DNA from: an uncultured Clostridia bacterium
GTDB lineage: Bacteria > Bacillota > Clostridia > Oscillospirales > CAG-272
Direction: 5' to 3'
DNA: 17,311 nucleotides
Assembly: GCA_947367285.1 (NCBI GenBank)
Contig: CANBDB010000017.1
Span: 1-17,311, forward strand
In this document: positions 6,249-15,400 of the stretch, in pieces
Layout of the letters: each line of letters starts with the position of its first letter
How positions within the stretch are numbered: position 1 is the first letter of the stretch
Notes under the pieces: model-generated
What the model was told of the DNA's origin: nothing
The model's input: only the letters and a program-made list of their open reading frames with translations
Databases searched by the model: none
Program-made: the position numbers and the translations under genes

Positions 6249-6965
6249 ATGGAAAATTTACAACCAAAGTATAAAAGAGTTTTGCTCAAGCTCTCGGGCG
6301 AGGCACTTGCCAAGGACTGTAGCGGCATACTCAATTTTGACTATATCGAGCAAATTGCCGAGGTGCTTAAAAAGTGCGTTGCAAGCGGAGTCGAGGTAGC
6401 CGTAGTTGTAGGTGCCGGAAATATTTGGCGCGGACGACAGAGCGGCAGTATGGATAGAGCAAGAGCCGACCAAATGGGAATGCTCGCAACTGCGATCAAC
6501 TCACTTGCACTTGAAGAGACCTTTAATTCCGTAGGGCTCAAATCAAGAGCCATGATGGTAATGGAGGTAAATTCCTTTGCCGATCCCTACCGTATAAGAG
6601 ATGCAAGACGTCATCTTGATGAGGGCGAGGTAGTAATTATCGGTGGCGGCACGGGTATGCCGTTCTTCTCAACCGACACAGCAGCGGCAATTCACGCGGC
6701 TGAGATCGGCGCCGACGTAATACTTATGGCAAAGAACATTGACGGTATCTACACAGCCGACCCCCACGTTGATCCGGGCGCAAAGCGCTATGACGAGATC
6801 ACGTACCGCGAGATTCTCGACAAGGAACTCAAAGCACTTGACATTCCCGCAAGCGCATTTTGTATGGAGAACAATATCAGATGCTACGCATTCGAGCTTA
6901 AAGATCCCATGAACATCTACAAGGTAATTATGGGCGAAAAGATCGGAACTGAATTACACAGATAA
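6249..6965 (+). CDS. pyrH: UMP kinase PyrH
   Basis: PyrH phosphorylates UMP to UDP with ATP, a step of pyrimidine nucleotide synthesis that is unique to bacteria because the enzyme belongs to the amino acid kinase family and is hexameric. The chosen start gives 238 aa, the usual length. GGAGG at 6236-6240 lies 8 bp before the ATG at 6249; an in-frame GTG at 6234 would sit on that ribosome binding site and was rejected. Motifs seen are LLKLSGEAL (ATP phosphates), VVVGAGNIWRG (UMP and phosphate site), ADQMGMLATAIN, and IIGGGTGMPFFSTDTAA followed by ILMAKNIDGIYTADP. It is the first gene of a long operon. In many bacteria rpsB and tsf precede it; here a repeat block does. Confidence 0.97.
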   Translation: MENLQPKYKRVLLKLSGEALAKDCSGILNFDYIEQIAEVLKKCVASGVEVAVVVGAGNIWRGRQSGSMDRARADQMGMLATAINSLALEETFNSVGLKSRAMMVMEVNSFADPYRIRDARRHLDEGEVVIIGGGTGMPFFSTDTAAAIHAAEIGADVILMAKNIDGIYTADPHVDPGAKRYDEITYREILDKELKALDIPASAFCMENNIRCYAFELKDPMNIYKVIMGEKIGTELHR

Positions 6966-6998
6966 AAAAAGGAAAGAATATAAAACGAGGTAAAAATT

Positions 6999-7553
6999 AT
7001 GGCATTCAACATTAAAACTTACGAAGAAAAGATGACAAAAACAATCGCGTCTTACGAATACAACCTTGCAACCATCCGTGCAGGTCAGGCAAATGCGGGC
7101 GTACTCAATAGAGTAACATTTGAGTACTACGGCTCTCCCACTCCCGTAAACACCATGGCTGATATCAGAATGGCTGACTCCAGAACACTCACAATCACAC
7201 CTTACGACGCATCCACTCTCAAGGCAATCGAAAAGGCGATCCTTGTAAGTGATATCGGCATTAACCCCTCCAATGACGGTAAGATGATTCGCCTTGTATT
7301 CCCCCAGGTAACTGAGGAAAGACGTAAGGAACTTAAGAAGCAGATTCAGAAGATGGGTGAGGATACAAAGGTTATCATCCGTAACATCCGTCGTGATGCC
7401 AATGACGACATCAAGAAGTGCAAAAAGGACGGAATTCTTACTGAGGACGACGTAAAGAATGCTGAAAAGAAGGTTCAGGATCTTACTGATAAGTTTATCA
7501 AAGAGGTAGACGCTTGCTCCGCTAAAAAAGAGAAGGAAGTAATGGCTATCTAA
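6999..7553 (+). CDS. frr: ribosome recycling factor
   Basis: Frr, together with EF-G, splits the post-termination ribosome so that subunits can be reused. The protein is 184 aa, the normal length, with the tRNA-like two-domain shape. Domain I is a three-helix bundle (helices at both ends; YNLATIRAGQANAGVLNRV and then RKELKKQIQKMGEDTKVIIR toward the C-terminus). Domain II is the beta-sandwich around residues 32-105 (YYGSPTPVNTMADI, RTLTITPYD, IGINPSNDGKMIRLVFP). The ending KFIKEVDACSAKKEKEVM is typical. GAGG at 6987-6990 is 8 bp before the ATG. It follows pyrH by 33 bp, the conserved arrangement in almost all Firmicutes. Confidence 0.97.
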   Translation: MAFNIKTYEEKMTKTIASYEYNLATIRAGQANAGVLNRVTFEYYGSPTPVNTMADIRMADSRTLTITPYDASTLKAIEKAILVSDIGINPSNDGKMIRLVFPQVTEERRKELKKQIQKMGEDTKVIIRNIRRDANDDIKKCKKDGILTEDDVKNAEKKVQDLTDKFIKEVDACSAKKEKEVMAI

Positions 7554-7568
7554 TAACTATTGACTATT

Positions 7569-7602
7569 AAGGCGGGGGCTTGTTACAAATTCCCGCCTTT
7601 TT
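7569..7602 (+). terminator. terminator-like hairpin between frr and uppS
   Basis: AAGGCGGG (7569-7576) pairs perfectly with CCCGCCTT (7592-7599) around a 15-nt loop that can itself pair partly, and is followed by a T-run (7598-7602). It lies 15 bp after the frr stop and ends 18 bp before the uppS start. Because no promoter is visible behind it, it probably attenuates rather than ends transcription. Confidence 0.65.
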
Positions 7603-7620
7603 GGAATTTGAGGTATAAAT

Positions 7621-8322
7621 TTGGAAAATAACAATTGTTTTAAAGTTGACGAAAATTTAAGACATATCGCGTTCATAATGGACGGAAACGGTCGCTGGGC
7701 AAAGATGAGAGGAATGAGTCGCCCCGAGGGACATAAGGTCGGTGTCAAGGTGTTCGAGCATATTGCCAACACCTGCTTCGATTTTGGACTTGAGGCGGTA
7801 ACCTTTTATGCCTTTTCTACGGAGAATTGGAAACGTCCGCCTGCGGAGATAAAAACCATTATGAATTTGCTTGCGCGCTATCTTGAGGTCTGCGGCGACG
7901 ATCTTGTTAAAAGAGAAGTGCGCTTCCGTGTGCTTGGTGATAAGGACGGACTTAACGATAATTTAAGAGAAAAAATCAATTCACTTGAGCAAAGAACGGC
8001 GCATTTTAGAAAGACCTTGAACGTAGCAATTAATTACGGCGGCAGGGACGAGATAGTCCACGCTTGCAAAAAGCTTGTAGACGAGGGCAGGGAGATAAAT
8101 AAAGAAAATTTGTCACTTGCGCTCTATACCGAGGACTGTATTGATCCCGACCTCGTGGTAAGAACTGCGGGAGAGAAGCGACTTTCAAATTTCCTTTTGT
8201 GGCAGGCATCCTACGCCGAGCTTTATTTTACCGATACGCTTTGGCCCGATTTTTCGGATGAAGACCTCATTTTAGCAATTAAAGAATTTTATAGAAGACG
8301 CCGTAGATACGGCGGACTTTGA
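7621..8322 (+). CDS. uppS: undecaprenyl diphosphate synthase (isoprenyl transferase)
   Basis: UppS adds eight isopentenyl units in cis to farnesyl diphosphate to make C55-PP, the lipid carrier for peptidoglycan and teichoic acids. The protein is 233 aa. The start is TTG at 7621, supported by GAGG at 7610-7613, 7 bp upstream; the next ATG codon is inside the first conserved motif. Motifs are FIMDGNGRWAKMRG (catalytic Asp, Mg2+ site), GHKVG, FYAFSTENWKRP, NVAINYGGRDEI, and the IPP-binding VVRTAGEKRLSNFLLWQ, where most family members have RTSGE. The C-terminal WPDFSDEDL and basic RRRRRYGG tail are typical. The substrate isoprenoids come from the MEP pathway, two of whose genes (dxr, ispG) are in the same operon. 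Confidence 0.95.
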   Translation: MENNNCFKVDENLRHIAFIMDGNGRWAKMRGMSRPEGHKVGVKVFEHIANTCFDFGLEAVTFYAFSTENWKRPPAEIKTIMNLLARYLEVCGDDLVKREVRFRVLGDKDGLNDNLREKINSLEQRTAHFRKTLNVAINYGGRDEIVHACKKLVDEGREINKENLSLALYTEDCIDPDLVVRTAGEKRLSNFLLWQASYAELYFTDTLWPDFSDEDLILAIKEFYRRRRRYGGL

Positions 8323-8336
8323 GAAGGAGATAGACA

Positions 8337-9158
8337 ATGAAACAAAGAATAATTACCGCAATAGTGCTTGCTATAATAGCAATACCGATTTGCATTTTTT
8401 CCGACACCATAGTTTTCCCGATAGTTTGGGCAATACTCGGTGCAGTAGGAGTGTATGAGCTTCTTGGCTGTATGGGAACGAGAAAGAATCTCTTTATTTC
8501 CATTCCTCTTTACATCCTTGCATTGCTTGCACCCTTTACAGTTTGGAATACGGGATTTGCGTGGGTGTATCATCCTGATTACACCCCTGTGCTTTCGCTC
8601 TTGATCTATGCACTTTATTTGCTCGCAGTATGGGTGTTCTCATATCAAAAGAGCCAAGAGGTAGATATGAATAAGATTATCACGAGCGCGGTAGTATCCC
8701 TTTACATAATCGGTGCTTGCTCATCCGTGGTAATGGTTCGTGAGGCTACGGGTGGAGAGTATTACTGGTACTTTATATTTGTTGCTGCTTGGGCAACTGA
8801 TATTTTTGCTTACTTTTCGGGAATGCTCTTTGGTAAGCACAAGCTCATTCCTGCGGTTAGCCCCAAAAAGACCGTTGAGGGAGCAATCGGAGGAACGCTT
8901 TTCTGCGTTGCATTCTTCATTGGCTTTGGTGCGCTTTTGAACCACTTCACACAGTATGATATCAGCTTGGTCGTAATGGGATTTGCAGGACTTCTTTCCG
9001 CACTTATTGCGCAAATCGGCGACCTTGCAATGTCCGTAATTAAGAGAACTTATGGAATTAAGGACTACGGCACAATTTTCCCCGGCCACGGTGGTGTGCT
9101 TGATAGATTTGACTCCATTTTGGCAGTTGCTATAGTATTGGCATTTTTCTTGAGATAA
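8337..9158 (+). CDS. cdsA: phosphatidate cytidylyltransferase (CDP-diglyceride synthase)
   Basis: CdsA condenses phosphatidate with CTP to make CDP-diacylglycerol, the precursor of the main anionic and zwitterionic phospholipids. It is an integral membrane protein of 273 aa with about eight hydrophobic segments, beginning with RIITAIVLAIIAIPICIF at the N-terminus. The family signature lies at the C-terminus: SPKKTVEGAIGG, then AQIGDLAMSVIKR, GIKDYG, PGHGGVLDRFDS and a final hydrophobic helix. The Asp residues there bind the metals needed for catalysis. AAGGAGA at 8324-8330 precedes the ATG by 6 bp, and the gene starts 14 bp after uppS. The uppS-cdsA pair is conserved in most bacteria. Confidence 0.96.
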   Translation: MKQRIITAIVLAIIAIPICIFSDTIVFPIVWAILGAVGVYELLGCMGTRKNLFISIPLYILALLAPFTVWNTGFAWVYHPDYTPVLSLLIYALYLLAVWVFSYQKSQEVDMNKIITSAVVSLYIIGACSSVVMVREATGGEYYWYFIFVAAWATDIFAYFSGMLFGKHKLIPAVSPKKTVEGAIGGTLFCVAFFIGFGALLNHFTQYDISLVVMGFAGLLSALIAQIGDLAMSVIKRTYGIKDYGTIFPGHGGVLDRFDSILAVAIVLAFFLR

Positions 9159-9161
9159 AAA

Positions 9162-10322
9162 ATGAACGTAAACATGGAAAAAATGCTCGTCCTCGGCTCA
9201 ACGGGTTCGATAGGCGAGCAGGCACTCGACGTTGCCAAAAAAACCTCGACCGAGGTAGTTGGTATATGTGCCAATAAAAACTGGAAAAGAGTTGCCGCTC
9301 AGGTAGCGGAATACAATATAAAATTTGTTGCCATGTGCGACGAAAAGGCAGCAGCATCACTCTTTCTTGCACTTGATGATCCCAGCGTGCGCATTTTTGC
9401 GGGTATTGAGGGCATATGTGAGATGATAGCGGAGTGTGGCGCAACCTTTGCGATAAATGCAATCATAGGTCAGGCAGGGCTGCTTCCAACGCTTGCCGTG
9501 CTTGAAAACGGAATACGTCTCGCACTCGCCAATAAGGAGAGTCTTGTTGTTGCGGGCGAGATCGTGATGAATTTGGCGCGCGAAAAGGGAATTGAAATTT
9601 TGCCCGTTGATAGCGAGCATTGTGCAATACACCAGTGCCTTCGTGCCGGTAAGAGAGAAGAGGTTAAAAAGATTATCCTCACCGCTTCGGGCGGCCCGTT
9701 CTTCGGAATGAGCAAGGAGGAGATTTATAACGTAACCCCCGCGCGCGCCCTCGCGCACCCAACGTGGAAAATGGGCGCAAAGATAACCATTGATAGCGCA
9801 ACACTTATGAATAAGGGATTTGAGATTATTGAGGCGGCGCATCTTTTTTCTCTCACACCCGATAAAATTGACGTTCTCGTCCACCGAGAGAGTATAATTC
9901 ACTCGATGGTCGAATATATAGATAATAGCGTAATAGCACAGCTTTCCGTACCCGATATGCGCCACTGCGTGCAGTATGCTCTTGATAAGAGTGCAAGAAC
10001 TGACGCACTTATTGAGCCACTTGATTTAGCTAAAATATCAAAGCTCACGTTTGCAACACCCGATAGGGAGAGTTTTCCCCTTGTTGACCTCGCGCTTTAC
10101 GCGCTTGGAGAGGGCGGAGCGACCTGCGCGGTTATGAACGCGGCAAATGAGGTTGCGGTTGCGGCATTCCTTTCGGGTAGAATAGCCTTCGGTCAAATAG
10201 CCGAGAGCGTTTGCCACACGGTTTATGCTATGAAGGATGCTAAGAATATCCATACTCTTGATGGAATATTTGAAGCGGATAAGGAAGCGAGAAGAAGAGC
10301 TTCCGAATATTTGGATCTATAA
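9162..10322 (+). CDS. dxr: 1-deoxy-D-xylulose 5-phosphate reductoisomerase
   Basis: Dxr converts DXP to 2-C-methyl-D-erythritol 4-phosphate with NADPH and a divalent metal, the committed step of the MEP pathway. It is 386 aa, standard length. The N-terminal NADPH-binding Rossmann motif is GSTGSIGEQALDV. NKESLVVAGE, PVDSEHCAIHQCL (metal ligands D and E), LTASGGPFFG, HPTWKMGAKITIDSATLMNKG, HRESIIHSMVEY and AANEVAVAAF follow in order. The ATG at 9162 lies 3 bp after the cdsA stop and has only a weak ribosome binding site (TGAG in the end of cdsA); a second in-frame ATG at 9174 would shorten the protein by four residues and is an acceptable alternative. Translation is probably coupled to cdsA. 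Confidence 0.97.
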   Translation: MNVNMEKMLVLGSTGSIGEQALDVAKKTSTEVVGICANKNWKRVAAQVAEYNIKFVAMCDEKAAASLFLALDDPSVRIFAGIEGICEMIAECGATFAINAIIGQAGLLPTLAVLENGIRLALANKESLVVAGEIVMNLAREKGIEILPVDSEHCAIHQCLRAGKREEVKKIILTASGGPFFGMSKEEIYNVTPARALAHPTWKMGAKITIDSATLMNKGFEIIEAAHLFSLTPDKIDVLVHRESIIHSMVEYIDNSVIAQLSVPDMRHCVQYALDKSARTDALIEPLDLAKISKLTFATPDRESFPLVDLALYALGEGGATCAVMNAANEVAVAAFLSGRIAFGQIAESVCHTVYAMKDAKNIHTLDGIFEADKEARRRASEYLDL

Positions 10323-10333
10323 GGAGAAAAAAC

Positions 10334-11374
10334 TTGGAATTTGTATTATATATTGCTATCACAGCTCTTGTGATAGGCTTTTTGACGTTTATACACGAGT
10401 TTGGCCACTTTTTCTTTGCTAGACTCTTTAAGGTTCCCGTAATTGAATTTGCAATAGGAATGGGTCCCAAAATTTACTCATGGACGGGTAAATATGGAAC
10501 CAAATATGCGCTTCGCGCGTTTCCCATCGGCGGCTTTGTTCAAATGGAAGGCGAAGAGGGAACGAGCGAAAACCCCATGGCTTATAATAACCTCAACCCT
10601 TGGAAAAAAATTGCCGTAACCGTGGCAGGGCCTGCGGTAAATATCATTTTTGCCGTAATTTTAATGTTTGCCTTGGTTATTTGCACACCCACACTCGGCT
10701 CTACTACTATAGGTCAGTTTGAGGAGGGTGCTATAAGCAGCTCCAAGCTCATGGTTGGCGACGAAATCGTAAAGATTGGCAACGTCAACGTTCATACGGG
10801 CGAAGAGGTTATTTACGAGATTATGATGCAGGGTGATAAGGCACTCGACTTCGTAGTGGTAAGAAACGGTGAAAGAATCACAATCCCCGGAGTTGTTTTT
10901 AATACCATTGAGGATAAGGGAGTAACCCTCGGCGAGCTTGATTTTAAGCTCTATTCCCTCAATTCGCTTGAAAACGTAACAATTTTGGATTATTTGTACC
11001 AAGCCTTTTACCGTTCAATCAATATGGTAAAGATGGTGTTCGATTCTCTTTGGGGAATGATAACGGGACGTTTTGGAATGGATGCAGTTTCAGGGCCTGT
11101 TGGAATGATAGAGACAGTTGGCCAGGTAGCAAAGGTGAGCGTTGCATCCCTTGTAAACCTTATCGTGCTTATCAGCATGAACCTTGGTATTTTCAATCTT
11201 CTCCCCATTCCCGCGCTTGACGGCGGAAGAATTTTGTTCCACCTCATAGACGGAATCGCAGGCAAAAAGGTAATTAAAAAGGAGATCGAGGATACCATCA
11301 CAGGAATCACTATGATGATTCTTCTTGGATTTATGCTCCTCATTTCCATAAAGGATGTAATCAATCTTTTTTAA
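10334..11374 (+). CDS. rseP: site-2 intramembrane zinc metalloprotease RseP/RasP
   Basis: This M50 protease cuts transmembrane helices of anti-sigma factors and remnant signal peptides inside the cytoplasmic membrane (RasP in Bacillus, RseP in E. coli). It is 346 aa, the short Gram-positive form with one PDZ domain. The zinc motif HEFGH gives H21, E22 and H25 in the first membrane helix. The third ligand is D296 in the NLLPIPALDGGRI motif. The stretch GMGPKIYSW...FPIGGFVQMEGEE is the family's conserved beta region. A PDZ domain lies between the second and third helices (about residues 115-200). The start is TTG at 10334, with AGGAG at 10322-10326 spaced 7 bp. Its place between dxr and polC is conserved in Firmicutes. 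Confidence 0.95.
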   Translation: MEFVLYIAITALVIGFLTFIHEFGHFFFARLFKVPVIEFAIGMGPKIYSWTGKYGTKYALRAFPIGGFVQMEGEEGTSENPMAYNNLNPWKKIAVTVAGPAVNIIFAVILMFALVICTPTLGSTTIGQFEEGAISSSKLMVGDEIVKIGNVNVHTGEEVIYEIMMQGDKALDFVVVRNGERITIPGVVFNTIEDKGVTLGELDFKLYSLNSLENVTILDYLYQAFYRSINMVKMVFDSLWGMITGRFGMDAVSGPVGMIETVGQVAKVSVASLVNLIVLISMNLGIFNLLPIPALDGGRILFHLIDGIAGKKVIKKEIEDTITGITMMILLGFMLLISIKDVINLF

Positions 11375-11382
11375 GGTAAAAA

Positions 11383-12459
11383 ATGATTTATAACGAAATT
11401 AGAAGAAAAACTAAAAAACTGAAGATAGGCAATATTTATATCGGCGGTGACTCACCAATTGCGATTCAGTCTATGACCAATACCGACACTTGTGATAAAG
11501 AAGCTACCTTAGCTCAAATTTTGGAGCTGCAAGGGGCGGGATGCGATATAGTTCGTATCACAGTTCCAACTCTTAAGGCGGCACAAACTATTCCTTATCT
11601 CAAGGAAAACGGTGTGAGTATTCCGATAGTTGCGGATATACATTTTGACTACAGAATCGCACTTCGCTGTGCCGAGCTTGGTGTTGATAAGATAAGAATT
11701 AACCCGGGAAATATAGGTAGCGAGGATAAAGTTAAAGCGGTAGCGGATGCTTGCCGTGAAAGAAATATCCCCATTCGTGTGGGAATAAACTCGGGCTCTC
11801 TTCAAAAGGATATTTTGGAGAAATATGGCGCACCGACTCCCGAGGCGCTTTGCGAGAGTGCTATGCGCCATATTGAGCTGCTCGAAAAATATGATTTTAC
11901 CGATATCGTAATTTCAATAAAGGCATCAAACGTGCAGGATATGATAAGAGCAAATAAGCTCCTCGCGGAGAGCTGTCCCTATAATATCCACCTCGGAGTG
12001 ACCGAGGCGGGAAGTGAGAATATCGGCACGCTCAAGAGCGCCATTGGTATTGGCGCACTTATTTCCGAAGGAATTGGCGACACAGTTCGCGTATCCCTTA
12101 CCGCCGCCCCCGTGCTTGAGATCGCTGCGGCTAAAAATATTCTTTCCGCACTTGAGGTAAAAGGGCAGAGCGGTATGAGCATCGTGAGCTGTCCCACCTG
12201 CGGAAGAACAAAGATTGATCTTATTGACCTTGTACATAGATTTGAGGCTGCTGCCGAGCGCGAGCGACTTTTGGATAAGCCCGTCAAGGTTGCGATTATG
12301 GGTTGTGCCGTAAACGGCCCAGGCGAAGCGCGTGAGGCGGATATCGGCATTGCGGGCGGTGTAGGAGAAGCACTCCTTTTCTCCCACGGAGAGGTAATCG
12401 GCAAGGTCGGGGAAGACGAAATTATAGACGTGCTTATAGACAAGATAAAGAAAATTTGA
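11383..12459 (+). CDS. ispG: 4-hydroxy-3-methylbut-2-enyl diphosphate synthase (flavodoxin)
   Basis: IspG reduces and opens 2-C-methyl-D-erythritol 2,4-cyclodiphosphate to HMBPP, the penultimate step of the MEP pathway, using a [4Fe-4S] cluster fed by flavodoxin or ferredoxin. The protein is 358 aa, the short two-domain form usual in bacteria. The TIM-barrel half starts with IQSMTNTDT and includes GCDIVRITVP, VADIHFDYRIAL, IRINPGNIG and RVGINSGSL. The cluster ligands are C270 and C273 (SCPTCGR), C308 (MGCAVNGPG) and E315 (GEAREADIG). AAGG at 11373-11376 precedes the ATG by 6 bp. It occupies the slot where Bacillus has proS, the arrangement typical of Clostridia. Confidence 0.96.
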   Translation: MIYNEIRRKTKKLKIGNIYIGGDSPIAIQSMTNTDTCDKEATLAQILELQGAGCDIVRITVPTLKAAQTIPYLKENGVSIPIVADIHFDYRIALRCAELGVDKIRINPGNIGSEDKVKAVADACRERNIPIRVGINSGSLQKDILEKYGAPTPEALCESAMRHIELLEKYDFTDIVISIKASNVQDMIRANKLLAESCPYNIHLGVTEAGSENIGTLKSAIGIGALISEGIGDTVRVSLTAAPVLEIAAAKNILSALEVKGQSGMSIVSCPTCGRTKIDLIDLVHRFEAAAERERLLDKPVKVAIMGCAVNGPGEAREADIGIAGGVGEALLFSHGEVIGKVGEDEIIDVLIDKIKKI

Positions 12460-12466
12460 GGTAATT

Positions 12467-15400
12467 ATGGCAGAGAAGACCTTTCTCGAAATATTTAATA
12501 GATATGAACCAAGCGGCACGGACATCCTTGCCGCCATTTCCCGTGCAGGAAAAGTGAGCGTGCGCGCCGATAAGGAAAGGCGACTTCTTCAGGCAGAGGT
12601 GCATTTTAGCGATATTATCGACAAAAATCTCCTCTATCGCATTGAAGAAGAGATAAAAAATGCGTACAAGCTCAATTTTATGAAGATACTTCCAAAGTAT
12701 CCTGCATCTCTTTTTGATAAGAGATATTTTGAGCAAATACTCTTCGAGGCGGAGAGAGTTGGCATTGTCGCAAGGGGATTTTTCTCGGGTTGCGACTGGG
12801 AGTTCTCAGGCAACGAGATCACCGTAACAATTCCTTTCCAGGAGGGCGGCGTTCAGCTCCTCAAGGGCGCGGACACACCCAAGATAATTGAAAATATTAT
12901 TTTCTCCGAGTTCGGTGTTAACTACAAGGTGAAAATTGTCAGCGACGAAAAGCTCACAACTCACACTCGCGAGCGACACAGGGATGAGATGAGTCGCCTT
13001 GATAAAGAGCTTGTTGAGCAATCCAAGAGATACGATAGCGCACCCACACAGGTGACTGATGCGAATGCGAAGGCGGGCAAGGAAAGCGTTGATCTTCCTC
13101 GCGTAAGCACTCTTTTTGACGGAGGCGAGGCAGATATAAGTGAAAATAATATTTGCACAATCGGATATAAAAAATTCGACCTCTCCGAGTACGAGTATAT
13201 CTTTGGTGAGGAATTTGACATAACTCCCACACCCATAGCCAAGCTTGATGGAAAGGGTAGAAATGCCGTTATCGTTGGCGAGGTTTTTGGATTTACACAG
13301 GAGCCCGCACGTCGCGGTAATAACTATTCCACCACCTTTAGCGTTTATGACGGAAATACCTCAATAGAGGTAAGAGCATATAAGGGGGAGGAAGAGAGCA
13401 AAAAAATTGCCGATACAGTAAAGAACGGTAGCTCTTATGCCCTCTACGGCTATGCAAAGAATGAAAAAAAGAAGGATGGCACCTTTGATAAGGACCTGAC
13501 CTTCAACTTCAATCACATAGCAAAAATTAAAGAAATTAAGAGATTTGACAACGCACAAGAGAAGCGCGTTGAGCTTCATTTGCATACTCAAATGTCCACT
13601 ATGGACGCACTTTTGCCCCCCGACGTTGCGGTTAAAAAGGCGCACGAGTGGGGACACCGCGCGGTTGCGATTACCGACCACGGCAACGTACAGGCGTATC
13701 AAATGGCAATGCTTGCAGCCGAAAAGCTCGGTATGAAGGTGCTTTACGGTATGGAAGCATACTTTGTGAACGATAAAACAAGTGCCGTTACGGGTGAATA
13801 TAAGGGCGCGTTTACCGAGGAATTTATCGTTTTCGATATCGAGACCACGGGTCTTTCCGTGCTCAATTCACAAATAATTGAAATAGGCGCAGTAAAGATC
13901 AAGGACGGCGAGGTTCTTGAGAGATTTAACGAGTTCGTTAATCCCGGTGTAGCTATTCCCGAGATTATTACTGAACTCACGGGAATTGATGACTCCATGG
14001 TTGCACATGCGGATAAAATTGATGCGGTACTGAGAAGATTTCTTGACTTTATCGGCGACCGCCTTCTTATCGCGCACAATGCAAACTTTGACGTGTCATT
14101 TATAAGAAAGGCGTCAAGGGAATGTGGATATAAATTTGCAAATCCCTATCTTGATACCGTAACTCTTTCACGTTTTCTTAATGCGGATCTCAAGTCGCAT
14201 AAGCTTGACGCGGTAGCAAAGTATTATGACCTTGGCGACTTCAATCATCATAGAGCTTGTGATGACGCGGAGATGCTTGCAAATATCTTCTTCAAGATGG
14301 TGGACAAGATGTCCCGTCTTGATATCAAAACCTTTGCGGATCTCGGAAGGGATATGAGTGAGAATGCAAATCCTCTCACCATCAAGCCATACCACCAGAT
14401 TATTCTTGTAAAGAACCCAACGGGTCTTAAAAATCTTTATAAGCTCGTGTCACATTCATATCTCAAGTATTACAGAAGAATGCCCCGTATCCCCAAGAGT
14501 GAGCTTGAAAAGCACCGTGAGGGACTTATAATCGGCTCGGCATGTGAAGCGGGCGAGCTCTTCCGTGCAATACTTGAAAAGAAGCCCGAGGACGATATCC
14601 GTGATATCGTTAGCTTCTATGACTACCTTGAAATTCAACCCATTTCAAATAACCGCTTCCTCATAGATGACGGAACTGTGGCAAATGATGAGGAGCTCCG
14701 CGACCTCAACAGACAAATCGTTGAGCTTGGCGAGAAGTATAAAAAGCCCGTCGTTGCTACCTGTGACGTTCACTATCTCAACCCCGACGACGAGATTGGA
14801 CGTAAGGTTCTTCTTGCGGGCATGAGATTTAAGGACGCTGACCGTGATTGCCCCCTCTATTTCCGCACAACCGAGGAAATGCTTGAGGAATTCTCCTATC
14901 TTGGAGAAGAGAAGGCGTACGAGGTGGTTGTTAAGAATCCCAATCTTATAGCGGATATGGTGGAGGACGGAATCCGTCCATTCCCGAAGGGAACTTTCAC
15001 ACCTAAAATCGAGGGCGCTGAAGAGGACCTTCAAAGAATTTGCTATGAGAATGCGGAGAAAAAATACGGCAAGCCCTTGCCCGAATACGTTAAAAACCGA
15101 CTTGATAAGGAACTCACATCAATTATCAAAAACGGCTTTGCGGTGCTTTATATTATTGCGCAAAAGCTCGTAAAATACAGTGAGGATAACGGATATCTCG
15201 TTGGCTCACGTGGCTCGGTTGGTTCGTCGTTTGTAGCATCCTGTGCGGGAATTTCCGAGGTTAACCCCCTCAAGCCGCACTACTATTGTCCAGGCTGTCA
15301 AAACAACGAATTCTTTATGAACGGTGAGGTCGGCTCAGGCTTTGACCTTCCCGATAAGAACTGTCCCAAGTGCGGAACAAAATACTGTGCTGATGGACAC

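Noticed and set aside
9357..9965. Minus-strand open frame of 202 codons within dxr
   Set aside because: It lies wholly antisense to dxr, whose active-site motifs are all intact, and it has no ribosome binding site or recognisable domain.
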